Assembly: GCF_020171845.1 (NCBI RefSeq)
Contig: NZ_JAIVAM010000004.1
Span: 124,001 to 188,000 of the forward strand
Source: Cytobacillus kochii
GTDB lineage: Bacteria > Bacillota > Bacilli > Bacillales > Cytobacillaceae
DNA length: 64,000 nucleotides
Reading direction: 5' to 3'
Below the pieces are notes generated by a model. That model ran no database searches. It was not told the origin of the DNA and was given only the letters and a program-made list of their open reading frames with translations. Position 1 is the first letter of the stretch, and each line of letters starts with the position of its first letter. The translations under genes and the position numbers were made by a program. Positions 46,612-54,444 of this stretch are shown here, piece by piece.

Positions 46612-47067
46612 TTATTGTTTTTGTGATTGATATTCTCTTTTTTTAAGCTCTTGTATGGCAAGTATTTTTAGTGAAAGAATTTCTTCATCACTAAAATGCT
46701 TATTAACGGTGTCCATTAATTTTTCCTTATCTTTCTCCGTTAACCCATGTTTTAGTTTTGTAGAAAGATCCTTGATGTCTTGATTGCTGAAGGTTTGTGT
46801 TACTTTAGTCATGGCTTCTGATCTCGTTTTGATCGGTAAGTCCGTTTTACTTAAGTTCATTGTTGCAATCTCGTCTTTTTCATTGATATATGACAGGATT
46901 GTAGGGTCGTTTAATAATTTTTGCATGTCTTCTTCTTGCAGCGTGTCAGCCAGTTTTGAAGCTGCTTGATAGGTGACTCCCTCTAGCACCGCAAAATAAA
47001 TAAGTATAGCGGTGAAAACCGTTGTTAAACTTATGAAAGAAATAAATATGATTTTCTTTCTAGACAT
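46612..47067 (-). CDS. Hypothetical membrane-anchored protein
   Basis: This 151-residue protein has one N-terminal membrane helix (KKIIFISFISLTTVFTAILI) and then a charged, helix-rich extracytoplasmic domain with LSTKLKHGLTEKDKEKLMD and NKHFSDEEILSLKILAIQEL. A good AGGAGG site precedes ATG 47067. I do not recognise the family; no Cys, no catalytic pattern. The start of M42 is 75 bases away with a separate reading unit. Confidence 0.65.
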   Translation of the reverse strand: MSRKKIIFISFISLTTVFTAILIYFAVLEGVTYQAASKLADTLQEEDMQKLLNDPTILSYINEKDEIATMNLSKTDLPIKTRSEAMTKVTQTFSNQDIKDLSTKLKHGLTEKDKEKLMDTVNKHFSDEEILSLKILAIQELKKREYQSQKQ

Positions 47068-47110
47068 AGAGAGCTTGCACCTCCTTTTTTTCTTTTAGCA
47101 TATTTTAACA

Positions 47111-48205
47111 TTAATTGAGGATGTTCACGTACAAATTAGTTAAATCTTTTGTGATTTTCGCAATGTTAAAATCTTTTAATAATGCTTGACGAATTTCTTT
47201 CATTTCTACAAGTTTTTTTTCATGAGTCATCAATTGGAAGATGTCATTTTTGATATTCCGTTGATGAATAGGTTGATCTGCATGATGATCAGCAAAATGA
47301 CCATATTTCATTTTTTCCCAGTTTTCTTTTGTCACAATTCCACTATAACCTTTTGCTCCTGCTGCTATAACAGGAACTTCGCAGCATATCGCTTCCATTG
47401 CTGTTCTTCCGGTTCCTACAACCGCATTAACGGAATAGTAAAAGGGGCGTAAATCTTGTTGTGAGCCTAATAAATGAACGTACGGTGTAGCTCTTTTCCG
47501 ATTCATCGCTTTAATCATATTATGAATTTGTTTCGTTCTAAAACCTTCCCCAGCAACAAGTGCATATAGGTTTGGTTGTCTCAATTCTTCAATGGCTTTT
47601 AACAGACGCATGCAAATATCTGCTTTATCAAATTCGAGCCGGCTGGCATAAAAGACAACAAATCCTGTTTCTGGGATATGAAGGTTTTTTCTTGCAGTTA
47701 GATCAGATTGATAAAAATAATCATTTCCATCAAGGCCATTGGGAATGAAGGTAGATGTCAGATTATATTGATGAACCAATTGCTCTTGAACGAATTGGCT
47801 AACAGTAATGATTTGGTTACATTTTGGAAGTATTTTTAATAACTCGTCTTTTCGGTTATATAGACCATGAAGAGTGTAGACATAGGGGATGTTATGTTTT
47901 TGTGCCATATGAAGGAATAAAATACCTGAATATACTTGATGACAATGAATGAGATCAATTTGATGGTTATGAATGATTTCTTCTATTTTTGCTTCTAATT
48001 CATTAGATTTTTTGTCAAAGGTGGTCGGGATATTAACCTCATAGACAGGAATGTTCTCATGCTTAAAATTGTCCCCTAATACGCCGGGTCTCCCGATGAC
48101 AATAATCGTATAACCCATGGCTTTTAATGCTTTACTAATTGTAAATATATAAGTTACTGTTCCGTTTGCTCCTAAGTGATCAGCTACCATTAATATGGAT
48201 TTCAT
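47111..48205 (-). CDS. GT4-family glycosyltransferase
   Basis: ATG 48205 follows TTGGAAGTG and gives 364 residues; an upstream ATG 48223 lacks a site. The sequence begins MKSILMVADHLGANGTVTYIF, with DLIHCHQVYSGILFLHMA, YTLHGLYNRKDEL, FIPNGLDGNDYF, FYASRLEFDKAD and VGTGRTAMEAICCEVPVIAAGAKGYSG, a GT-B enzyme with a single Glu in the donor motif. It is divergent from the two CotB-repeat genes, 156 bases away, and may act in coat polysaccharide synthesis; that is inference. Confidence 0.87.
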   Translation of the reverse strand: MKSILMVADHLGANGTVTYIFTISKALKAMGYTIIVIGRPGVLGDNFKHENIPVYEVNIPTTFDKKSNELEAKIEEIIHNHQIDLIHCHQVYSGILFLHMAQKHNIPYVYTLHGLYNRKDELLKILPKCNQIITVSQFVQEQLVHQYNLTSTFIPNGLDGNDYFYQSDLTARKNLHIPETGFVVFYASRLEFDKADICMRLLKAIEELRQPNLYALVAGEGFRTKQIHNMIKAMNRKRATPYVHLLGSQQDLRPFYYSVNAVVGTGRTAMEAICCEVPVIAAGAKGYSGIVTKENWEKMKYGHFADHHADQPIHQRNIKNDIFQLMTHEKKLVEMKEIRQALLKDFNIAKITKDLTNLYVNILN

Positions 48206-48361
48206 CTTAACACTTCCAATCATGTTTTTTTTACATTATATGTGGATTGTTTAAGGAATTGTTAGAAAAAAGGCGTTTGTACTGGGAAACTCGTCCATTC
48301 AGTTTGAGGAAAACGACATAAGATAGTTAGTGATTAAGGAGTGAAGGGAGGGTATTACAAT

Positions 48362-48661
48362 ATGTTATGTACTGACTCTAAGAAGAAACATCGTTACCAA
48401 GGTGGTAAGGAAAAAGAATGGTTAGAGGGTTGTGAAAAACCATCTCATAACAATGACTGTGGTGATGACTTCTGTAATTTTGAAGGACTAAGAAATGAAT
48501 TAAAACGCTTAGTCGGCACTTTTGTAGAAATTGAAACAACAGGTGGTCCAGTAGAAGGTGTATTAGCAGCAGTGAGAAAAGACTATGTTGTTGTTACTGA
48601 TGGTACTTCAACTTTCTTTGTTCCATTTAGAAATATTCAATCAGTTATTAATTTAGGATAA
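48362..48661 (+). CDS. Small spore coat protein with one CotB-like repeat
   Basis: I choose ATG 48362 after AAGGGAGGG; an upstream GTG at 48341 would lie on that site. The 99-residue protein has a charged, Cys-containing N-terminus (four Cys) and a C-terminal LVGTFVEIETTGGPVEGVLA module with KDYVVVTD and FVPFRNIQSVI. This matches in pattern the GGP-x-x-G-x-L-x-x-x-DY repeats of Bacillus CotB. It is probably made in the mother cell and placed in the coat. The next gene begins 12 bases later. Confidence 0.65.
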   Translation: MLCTDSKKKHRYQGGKEKEWLEGCEKPSHNNDCGDDFCNFEGLRNELKRLVGTFVEIETTGGPVEGVLAAVRKDYVVVTDGTSTFFVPFRNIQSVINLG

Positions 48662-48673
48662 GGAGGGTTTATA

Positions 48674-48907
48674 TTGTCTAGAGGGTTTTCTGGATTAGCA
48701 CCAACTATTGCAGAAGAGCTAGAAGGTTACATCGGACGTACAATCACTGTAGTAAGTAACTTTTCTTCTCAAACAGGCGTCCTTTTACGCGTAGATGAAG
48801 GTTCACTTGTGTTAGCACGTGTCGTATCTGGTTATTATTCAAATGAAACGGACGAGATTATTATTCCGTTATGTAATGTGAGTTATGTAGAGTTACCAGT
48901 AGTTTAA
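48674..48907 (+). CDS. Small CotB-repeat-like (DUF2642-like) protein
   Basis: This 77-residue protein starts at TTG 48674 behind AAGGAGGG. It consists almost only of one module: LEGYIGRTITVVSNFSSQTG, VLLRVDEGSLVLAR and IIIPLCNVSYVEL, parallel to the module in the upstream gene. The fold is predicted as a small beta barrel. Tandem order and identical architecture suggest duplication. A terminator follows directly. Confidence 0.62.
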   Translation: MSRGFSGLAPTIAEELEGYIGRTITVVSNFSSQTGVLLRVDEGSLVLARVVSGYYSNETDEIIIPLCNVSYVELPVV

Positions 48908-48916
48908 TGATGACTT

Positions 48917-48959
48917 AAAGCCTTCGAAGGTCTTTACCTTTGAAGGCTTTCTCATTTTT
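48917..48959 (+). terminator. Rho-independent terminator after the coat gene pair
   Basis: AAAGCCTTCGAAGG and CCTTTGAAGGCTTT pair around a 6-base loop, then CTCATTTTTA. Confidence 0.8.
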
Positions 48960-49090
48960 ATTTATGTAGCAGGACGATATCAAAAAGCTGCATTTTTGAA
49001 ACTTTATTATTTTTGTCTTCGTCTTCAATAGGAGCAAGCTTATATCATATTACATTTTTATTTATAAAAGAACGTGAAAGAGGTTTTATC

Positions 49091-51019
49091 ATGGAAGAAA
49101 GTAACAATAAATATATTTCATTTCATACGATTTTTCTCATTGCATTAAGTAGTTTTGTTATGAAGCTCTTGATTACATATAACACACAGTTTGGAATGGA
49201 TATTGAGCTGGGAACGCAAATGATTATATTAGCTACACATATTTTAAGTTCTGCTAGCTTATTTTTTATCTTGTATATATTTAATAAACGTAAACAAATG
49301 ATTTATTTACTTATCATGGATCTTCTTTTAACCATTCTTCTTTATGCAAATGTTGTATACTATCGATTCTTCAATGATTTCATTACAATACCAGTCTTAA
49401 TGCAAACAAGAACAAATGGGGGGCAATTAAGTAATAGTGCCTTAGTTCTCATGCAGCCAATAGATATTCTCTTTTTTATAGATTTGATCGTGTTGGTCGT
49501 CCTTTTGACCGTATTTAAAGTTAAGGTTGTTGGAAATCGAAGCATGAAAATGGCATTGATAGGCCTTTTCATAGGAGTAATGATGGTTATAGGAAATGTC
49601 ATTTTAGCAGAAAATGATCGACCAGGGTTATTTCAGCGCTCATTTGATCGCGCCTATTTAGTCAAGTATTTAGGGTTATACAATTTCACACTTTTTGACA
49701 TTTATCAAAATATACATGCGACGAGTGAAAGAGCAATGGCAGATAGCGGAGATGTGGTGAAGATTAAAAAAGAAATTCAAGATCGCTATGTTTCGCCTTC
49801 TAAGGATTATTTTCAATTGGCGCAAAATCGCAATGTGATAGTAGTCTCAATGGAATCATTACAAGATTTTGTAATCAATACGAAAATAGAAGGGAAGGAA
49901 GTCACACCTTTTCTCAATTCTTTAGTAGAAGATGAGGAGACGTTTTATTTCGATCAAATCTATAATCAAACGGGTCAAGGTAAAACATCGGATGCTGAGT
50001 TCATTCTTGATAATTCTTTATATGGCATGCCGCAAGGGTCGGCCTATGTAAATAAAGCGCAAAATACCTTTCAATCTACACCAGGAATATTAAAGGAATA
50101 TGGTTATACATCTGCTTCCTTTCATGGGAATTATCAAACATTTTGGAATCGGAATGAAATGTATCGTTCTCAAGGCTATGACCGTTTCTATGATGCATCA
50201 TATTATGATATGAATGAGAGAAATACGAAGAATTATGGATTGAAAGATAAACCTTTTTTTGAAGAGTCGATGCCAATATTAGAGGAATTACCTGAACCTT
50301 TTTACGCAAAATTTATTACATTATCCAATCATTTTCCTTTTGAAATGGACGAATGGGATACAAATTTCCCACAAGCTAATACAAATGATAAGGTTGTTAA
50401 TCAGTATTTCCAATCGGCAAATTACCTAGATTCCGCATTATCTAAGTTTTTCACAGATTTGAAAAAGAGTGGTCTATATGACCGTTCTATTATTGTCCTT
50501 TATGGTGATCACTACGGAATTTCAGAGAATCATAATGAAGCGATGGCAGAGATTATCGGCAAAGAAATTACACCAATCGAAAGTCTAAAATTACAACAAG
50601 TCCCCGTTTTTATTCATATCCCTGGAGTGAAAACAGGAGATTATCCTCAACCTATCGGCGGACAATTAGATATTAGGCCTACACTTCTACATTTATTAGG
50701 GGTTGAAACCAATCATTATTTAGGTTTAGGAACAGATTTATTAGCCAAAGGTCATATCGAACTTACGCCATTGCGAAATGGTGATTTTGTCTCGAATGAT
50801 ATAAGTATGATTAATCGGCGTTTTTATGATAGTAAAAGCGGGAAAATGATACCGTATGAGGAGGAATTTGATCAACTGACACAAGCTGCAAGAGAAAAAC
50901 TTGATCTTTCAGATGAAATATTAACAAAAGATTTATTAAGGTTTTATCATCCAGCAGGGTTTACCCCTATCAATCGTGAGGACTATCACTATGTTCAAGA
51001 CGGTGAAGTGGAAAGTTAA
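49091..51019 (+). CDS. LtaS-family polyglycerolphosphate synthase (lipoteichoic acid synthase type)
   Basis: ATG 49091 follows AAAGAGG; an upstream in-frame TTG extension lacks support. The 642-residue protein has five N-terminal membrane helices (to about residue 175) and an extracytoplasmic sulfatase-like domain with metal ligand Glu255 in SMESL, catalytic Thr299 in GQGKTSDAEF, SFHGNYQTFWNR, and LYGDHYGIS. It polymerises glycerol phosphate from phosphatidylglycerol into lipoteichoic acid or a primer, like LtaS, YfnI, YqgS and YvgJ. Which paralogue it matches is not clear by eye. Confidence 0.92.
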   Translation: MEESNNKYISFHTIFLIALSSFVMKLLITYNTQFGMDIELGTQMIILATHILSSASLFFILYIFNKRKQMIYLLIMDLLLTILLYANVVYYRFFNDFITIPVLMQTRTNGGQLSNSALVLMQPIDILFFIDLIVLVVLLTVFKVKVVGNRSMKMALIGLFIGVMMVIGNVILAENDRPGLFQRSFDRAYLVKYLGLYNFTLFDIYQNIHATSERAMADSGDVVKIKKEIQDRYVSPSKDYFQLAQNRNVIVVSMESLQDFVINTKIEGKEVTPFLNSLVEDEETFYFDQIYNQTGQGKTSDAEFILDNSLYGMPQGSAYVNKAQNTFQSTPGILKEYGYTSASFHGNYQTFWNRNEMYRSQGYDRFYDASYYDMNERNTKNYGLKDKPFFEESMPILEELPEPFYAKFITLSNHFPFEMDEWDTNFPQANTNDKVVNQYFQSANYLDSALSKFFTDLKKSGLYDRSIIVLYGDHYGISENHNEAMAEIIGKEITPIESLKLQQVPVFIHIPGVKTGDYPQPIGGQLDIRPTLLHLLGVETNHYLGLGTDLLAKGHIELTPLRNGDFVSNDISMINRRFYDSKSGKMIPYEEEFDQLTQAAREKLDLSDEILTKDLLRFYHPAGFTPINREDYHYVQDGEVES

Positions 51020-51114
51020 AGTATTGAATGTGGACTTCGGGTTAAAATATAGCAAACAACTTATAATCAATGTTATACTTCATACATTGAGAAATTGATT
51101 AAGGGGGATAAAAG

Positions 51115-51348
51115 ATGAGCGAATGCAAATTGGATCACACAATGACTGATGTAAAAAATAAGTATATAGATCAGCAATCGTATTTGCCTAAGGATTTGCA
51201 TGCAAAGTTCGACCTTTTTTTCCAAGAAGAACATAGCCAAGAAATCCTAAACGATGTATTTCACTTATTAAAGAAATACGATTTAGCTGATGAAGAGGAG
51301 CAAGAAACGAGAAATAATCGTCTTCATTTGGTCTTAAGAAATGTTTGA
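51115..51348 (+). CDS. Hypothetical small acidic protein
   Basis: This 77-residue, charged, helix-rich protein (KYIDQQSYLPKDLHAKFDLF and EILNDVFHLLKKYDLADEEE) starts at ATG 51115 behind AAGGGGG. It resembles the kind of short Bacillaceae-specific proteins annotated only as group-specific; I do not recognise a family. A terminator directly after it and a good ribosome site support that it is real. Confidence 0.65.
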   Translation: MSECKLDHTMTDVKNKYIDQQSYLPKDLHAKFDLFFQEEHSQEILNDVFHLLKKYDLADEEEQETRNNRLHLVLRNV

Positions 51349-51352
51349 TGAT

Positions 51353-51384
51353 AAAGCGAGAGGACTTTTGTTCTTTCGCTTTTC
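51353..51384 (+). terminator. Rho-independent terminator
   Basis: AAAGCGAGAGGAC and GTTCTTTCGCTTT pair fully if two G-U pairs are allowed, with a 4-base loop and TTC at the end; it begins 4 bases after the stop. Confidence 0.65.
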
Positions 51385-51783
51385 ATTTGTTGTTGGGCAG
51401 ATGCATGTAAAATGAAAAAACTTAGTGGTGATATTGATTTAAAGCATTTCAATGTCGCACTCATAGAATTAGCCCAAGCTGAGAGCTTCACAAAAATAAA
51501 GAAATCAGGTCTCCACAAGGCTATATTATCTCCTTCAGAGAAGAGTCCAAAACGATGAGTTGTCAATAGGAAAGGCAAATGCCCTCTTCTTTCTCAAGCG
51601 AAAGAGGGTATAATCTTCTGTCTTTTAAACTTGCACAAAGGTATTTTAGACTTGCGGATTTTTATTTGTTCTTAGTTTATCGTACTTTTGAACGTTATTA
51701 CAAAAAAATTGTATGCATTAAAAAAATATTTTAATTATAGTTTATGTGTGTTATGATGATTAGGATTTGAAATACAACCATTT
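51385..51783. other. Long spacer with a possible 48-codon frame
   Basis: A plus-strand frame at 51412-51558 (MKKLSGDIDLKHFNVALIEL and on to KSPKR) is open for 48 codons but has no recognisable ribosome site, so it may be a gene remnant. A hairpin of CCCTCT/AGGG type follows at about 51583-51608. A possible -10 (TATGAT, 51752-51757) for the next gene is present, with a weak -35. Confidence 0.35.
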
Positions 51784-51797
51784 TGAAAACGGTTTCA
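51784..51797. promoter_or_regulatory. Catabolite-responsive element (cre, CcpA site)
   Basis: TGAAAACGGTTTCA matches the cre consensus TGWAANCGNTNWCA at every position. It lies 18 bases upstream of the regulator gene and about 26 bases downstream of the candidate -10, a position expected for CcpA roadblock repression of the serine dehydratase operon. Confidence 0.7.
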
Positions 51798-51814
51798 TTC
51801 GAAGAGTATAGGAT

Positions 51815-52498
51815 GTGACAAAGATGAAAAAGAAGGATCAACATATATTTGACTTTGCTATTAGAACGGCTGATATGCTTGTAAAAATGTTTGGCCCTCA
51901 TTGTGAAGTAGGTGTTCATGATTTCTCGGATTTTAAGAAATCGCTTATACATCTTGCCGGTAATGTAACTGGTCGTTCAATTGGTGCTCCAATTACGGAT
52001 TTAGTTTTGAACGAATTAGCAAAGGGTAACTATGAAGCAGAGGATCTTGCCAACTATAAAACGCAGACACCAAAAGGAAATGTAATGAAATCATCGACCG
52101 TTTTCTTACGTGATGAACATAATAAAATTATTGGCGCGCTATGTATGAACTACGACATAAGCTTGATGATGCAATTTGGTGGTGTCCTTGAAACGTTAAC
52201 AAACTTTAATGAAGAAGATACAAAGGATGAAACTTTCTTTACATCCGTACAGGATATTGTTCACGAAATGGTGGAACAAGTCCTTCAACCGTATAAAAAA
52301 GCACCTGCAAGTATGACGATTGATGAAAAAATTGAGGCAGTGAAAAAGTTAGAGGAAAAAGGGACCTTCTTAATTAAAGGAGCCAATGAATATGTTGCTT
52401 CTATTTTAGGAGTTTCTAAGTTTACTATTTATAATTATTTACAAAAAATAAAAGTGATGAATGAGAATGAGAACGAAAACACGCATGAGTATGTTTAA
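51815..52498 (+). CDS. YheO/DauR-like PAS-HTH transcriptional regulator
   Basis: This 227-residue protein has an N-terminal YheO-type PAS domain (MLVKMFGPHCEVGVHDFSDF, GNVTGRSIGAPITDL, MKSSTVFLRDEHNKIIGALC) and a C-terminal HTH (GANEYVASILGVSKFTIYNY). GTG 51815 and ATG 51824 are both possible starts. The family often controls amino-acid catabolism; here it directly precedes sdaAB-sdaAA by 36 bases and probably controls L-serine deamination. Confidence 0.85.
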   Translation: MTKMKKKDQHIFDFAIRTADMLVKMFGPHCEVGVHDFSDFKKSLIHLAGNVTGRSIGAPITDLVLNELAKGNYEAEDLANYKTQTPKGNVMKSSTVFLRDEHNKIIGALCMNYDISLMMQFGGVLETLTNFNEEDTKDETFFTSVQDIVHEMVEQVLQPYKKAPASMTIDEKIEAVKKLEEKGTFLIKGANEYVASILGVSKFTIYNYLQKIKVMNENENENTHEYV

Positions 52499-52534
52499 GA
52501 TAAAGAGTCAGTTAATGATAAAGGAGCATAATAT

Positions 52535-53197
52535 ATGAAATATAGATCAGCATTTGATATTATCGGCCCAGTTATGATCGGACCTTCTAGCTCACATACA
52601 GCTGGGGCTGCTCGGATTGGAAGGGTAGCTCGGACCTTATTTGGCAGGCAGCCAACGAAGGCGGAAATATATCTTTATGGTTCATTTGCGAAAACGTATA
52701 AGGGACATGGAACAGATGTGGCAATTGTAGGGGGAATTCTTGATTACGATACGTTTGATGAACGCATCCCTGGATCGCTTCAATTAGCCGAGCAACTGGG
52801 AATGGAAATCGTGTTTTCTGTTGAAGAAGCAGTTGTTGATCATCCAAATACTGTGCGCATTAAATTGTTTGATGATGATAAAGAAATGGAGCTCGTTGGT
52901 ATTTCCATTGGTGGAGGCTCTATTGAAATAATTGAATTAAATTCATTTGCGCTCAAACTTACAGGTGAACATCCTGCTATCTTAGTGGTCCATAATGACC
53001 AATTTGGTGTAATTTCAAAAGTTACTTACCTTTTAGCACAACATGAAATAAACATCGGTCATATGGAAGTGTCAAGAAAAGAAAAAGGGAAAATGGCATT
53101 AATGGTCATTGAAGTAGACCAAAATATTGATCAAAACTTAATGGACGAAATTGCTCAGTTACCACATATCACTCAAGTCATCAAGATGGTGGATTAA
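52535..53197 (+). CDS. sdaAB: L-serine dehydratase, iron-sulfur-dependent, beta subunit
   Basis: This 220-residue protein starts with the signature FDIIGPVMIGPSSSHTAGAARIG and ends with an ACT domain (ILVVHNDQFGVISKVTYLLA). It pairs with the alpha subunit 24 bases downstream to convert L-serine to pyruvate and ammonia in the cytoplasm. AAGGAG lies 10 bases before ATG 52535. Confidence 0.95.
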   Translation: MKYRSAFDIIGPVMIGPSSSHTAGAARIGRVARTLFGRQPTKAEIYLYGSFAKTYKGHGTDVAIVGGILDYDTFDERIPGSLQLAEQLGMEIVFSVEEAVVDHPNTVRIKLFDDDKEMELVGISIGGGSIEIIELNSFALKLTGEHPAILVVHNDQFGVISKVTYLLAQHEINIGHMEVSRKEKGKMALMVIEVDQNIDQNLMDEIAQLPHITQVIKMVD

Positions 53198-53221
53198 TGA
53201 CAGCATGTAGGAGGGATGTAT

Positions 53222-54112
53222 ATGTTATTTAAGAACGCGGCAGAATTAGTAGAATTAGCAGAAAGAGAGCAAATCAAAATTGCAGAAGTGATGATTCGTC
53301 AAGAAGTTAAAGTATCAGGGCGCACACGTGAAGATATTATTGCCCAAATGGATCGTAATCTTACCGTTATGGAACAAGCAGTAGAGAGAGGTTTAAATGG
53401 TGTAACTTCTGTTTCTGGGTTAACAGGAGGAGACGCGGTTTTATTACAAAAATATATAAAAAGTGGAAAAGCACTTTCTGGTCATACACTGCTAGATGCT
53501 GTTAGCAAAGCTGTTGCTACAAATGAAGTAAATGCAGCAATGGGAACTATTTGTGCCACACCAACAGCGGGTTCCGCAGGCGTTGTACCTGGAACGCTGT
53601 TTGCCGTTAAGGATGTACTTAATCCAACAAGAGAGGAAATGATTGAATTCTTATTTACATCCGCAGCTTTTGGCTTTATTGTTGCCAATAATGCATCCAT
53701 TTCCGGAGCAGCTGGTGGCTGCCAAGCAGAGGTGGGGTCAGCGAGTGGGATGGCAGCTGCAGCTATTACAGAAATGGCAGGCGGTTCACCTTCTCAAGCA
53801 GCACATGCGATGGCGATTACTTTAAAAAATATGCTCGGTTTAGTATGTGATCCTGTAGCTGGATTGGTAGAAGTCCCTTGTGTGAAAAGAAACGCAATGG
53901 GTGCTTCAAATGCGATGACAGCAGCAGACATGGCATTAGCAGGGATCACAAGTAGAATTCCATGTGATGAAGTGATTGATGCCATGTACCGAATTGGTCA
54001 AACGATGCCTTCTGCGTTAAGAGAAACGGCTGAAGGTGGGTTAGCGGCCACACCAACAGGTAGAAGATTAGAAAAAGAGATTTTTGGGAACAAAGCTAAA
54101 GCAGTTAAATAA
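53222..54112 (+). CDS. sdaAA: L-serine dehydratase, iron-sulfur-dependent, alpha subunit
   Basis: The ribosome site AGGAGGG fits ATG 53222 better than the ATG at 53216, giving 296 residues. Cys residues in GTICATPTAGS, GGCQAEVGSASG, GLVCDPVAG and EVPCVKRNAMG should carry or surround the oxygen-sensitive [4Fe-4S] cluster. It forms the catalytic half of the enzyme. The operon is closed by a terminator. Confidence 0.95.
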   Translation: MLFKNAAELVELAEREQIKIAEVMIRQEVKVSGRTREDIIAQMDRNLTVMEQAVERGLNGVTSVSGLTGGDAVLLQKYIKSGKALSGHTLLDAVSKAVATNEVNAAMGTICATPTAGSAGVVPGTLFAVKDVLNPTREEMIEFLFTSAAFGFIVANNASISGAAGGCQAEVGSASGMAAAAITEMAGGSPSQAAHAMAITLKNMLGLVCDPVAGLVEVPCVKRNAMGASNAMTAADMALAGITSRIPCDEVIDAMYRIGQTMPSALRETAEGGLAATPTGRRLEKEIFGNKAKAVK

Positions 54113-54128
54113 TATGATAGAGCACTTT

Positions 54129-54183
54129 AAATAAACATTCTTGTCTCGTGTCTATACGATTCAAGAGCGTTTATTTTTTTGTT
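54129..54183 (+). terminator. Rho-independent terminator of the serine dehydratase operon
   Basis: AAATAAACATTCTTG and CAAGAGCGTTTATTT pair over 15 positions with two weak pairs, followed by T7. Confidence 0.78.
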
Positions 54184-54444
54184 TGTTTAGCAGCAGTATG
54201 GCTAATAAGGAATGAGATGTGGGAGAAAGAAGTAGAGCAAAGATCGCTAGGTACTCTTTTTATCAAAATCAAATGAAAAAGTCTTAGGAGTGCTTATCAT
54301 TCAATACGATATTCGTACCCATGTTCATCTTTTGCACAGATTACAATGAAGTACACGCATAGATAGCATAAGAGAAGACCACTACAAAAGTGGTCTAATG
54401 TAAAATGGATTACAAAGGTGGTTGACGCTGGTGTATTTTGTCTA
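54184..54444. other. Gene-free convergent spacer
   Basis: The only structure I see is AGACCACT/AGTGGTCT with a 5-base loop (54376-54396), followed on the minus strand by TCTCTT; it could end the catalase transcript. Confidence 0.5.

Noticed and set aside
48317-48325. CATAAGATA as a sigma-K -10 before the CotB-like pair
   Set aside because: Position is attractive (37 bases before the start), but no -35 AC lies 15-17 bases upstream; left out as a feature.
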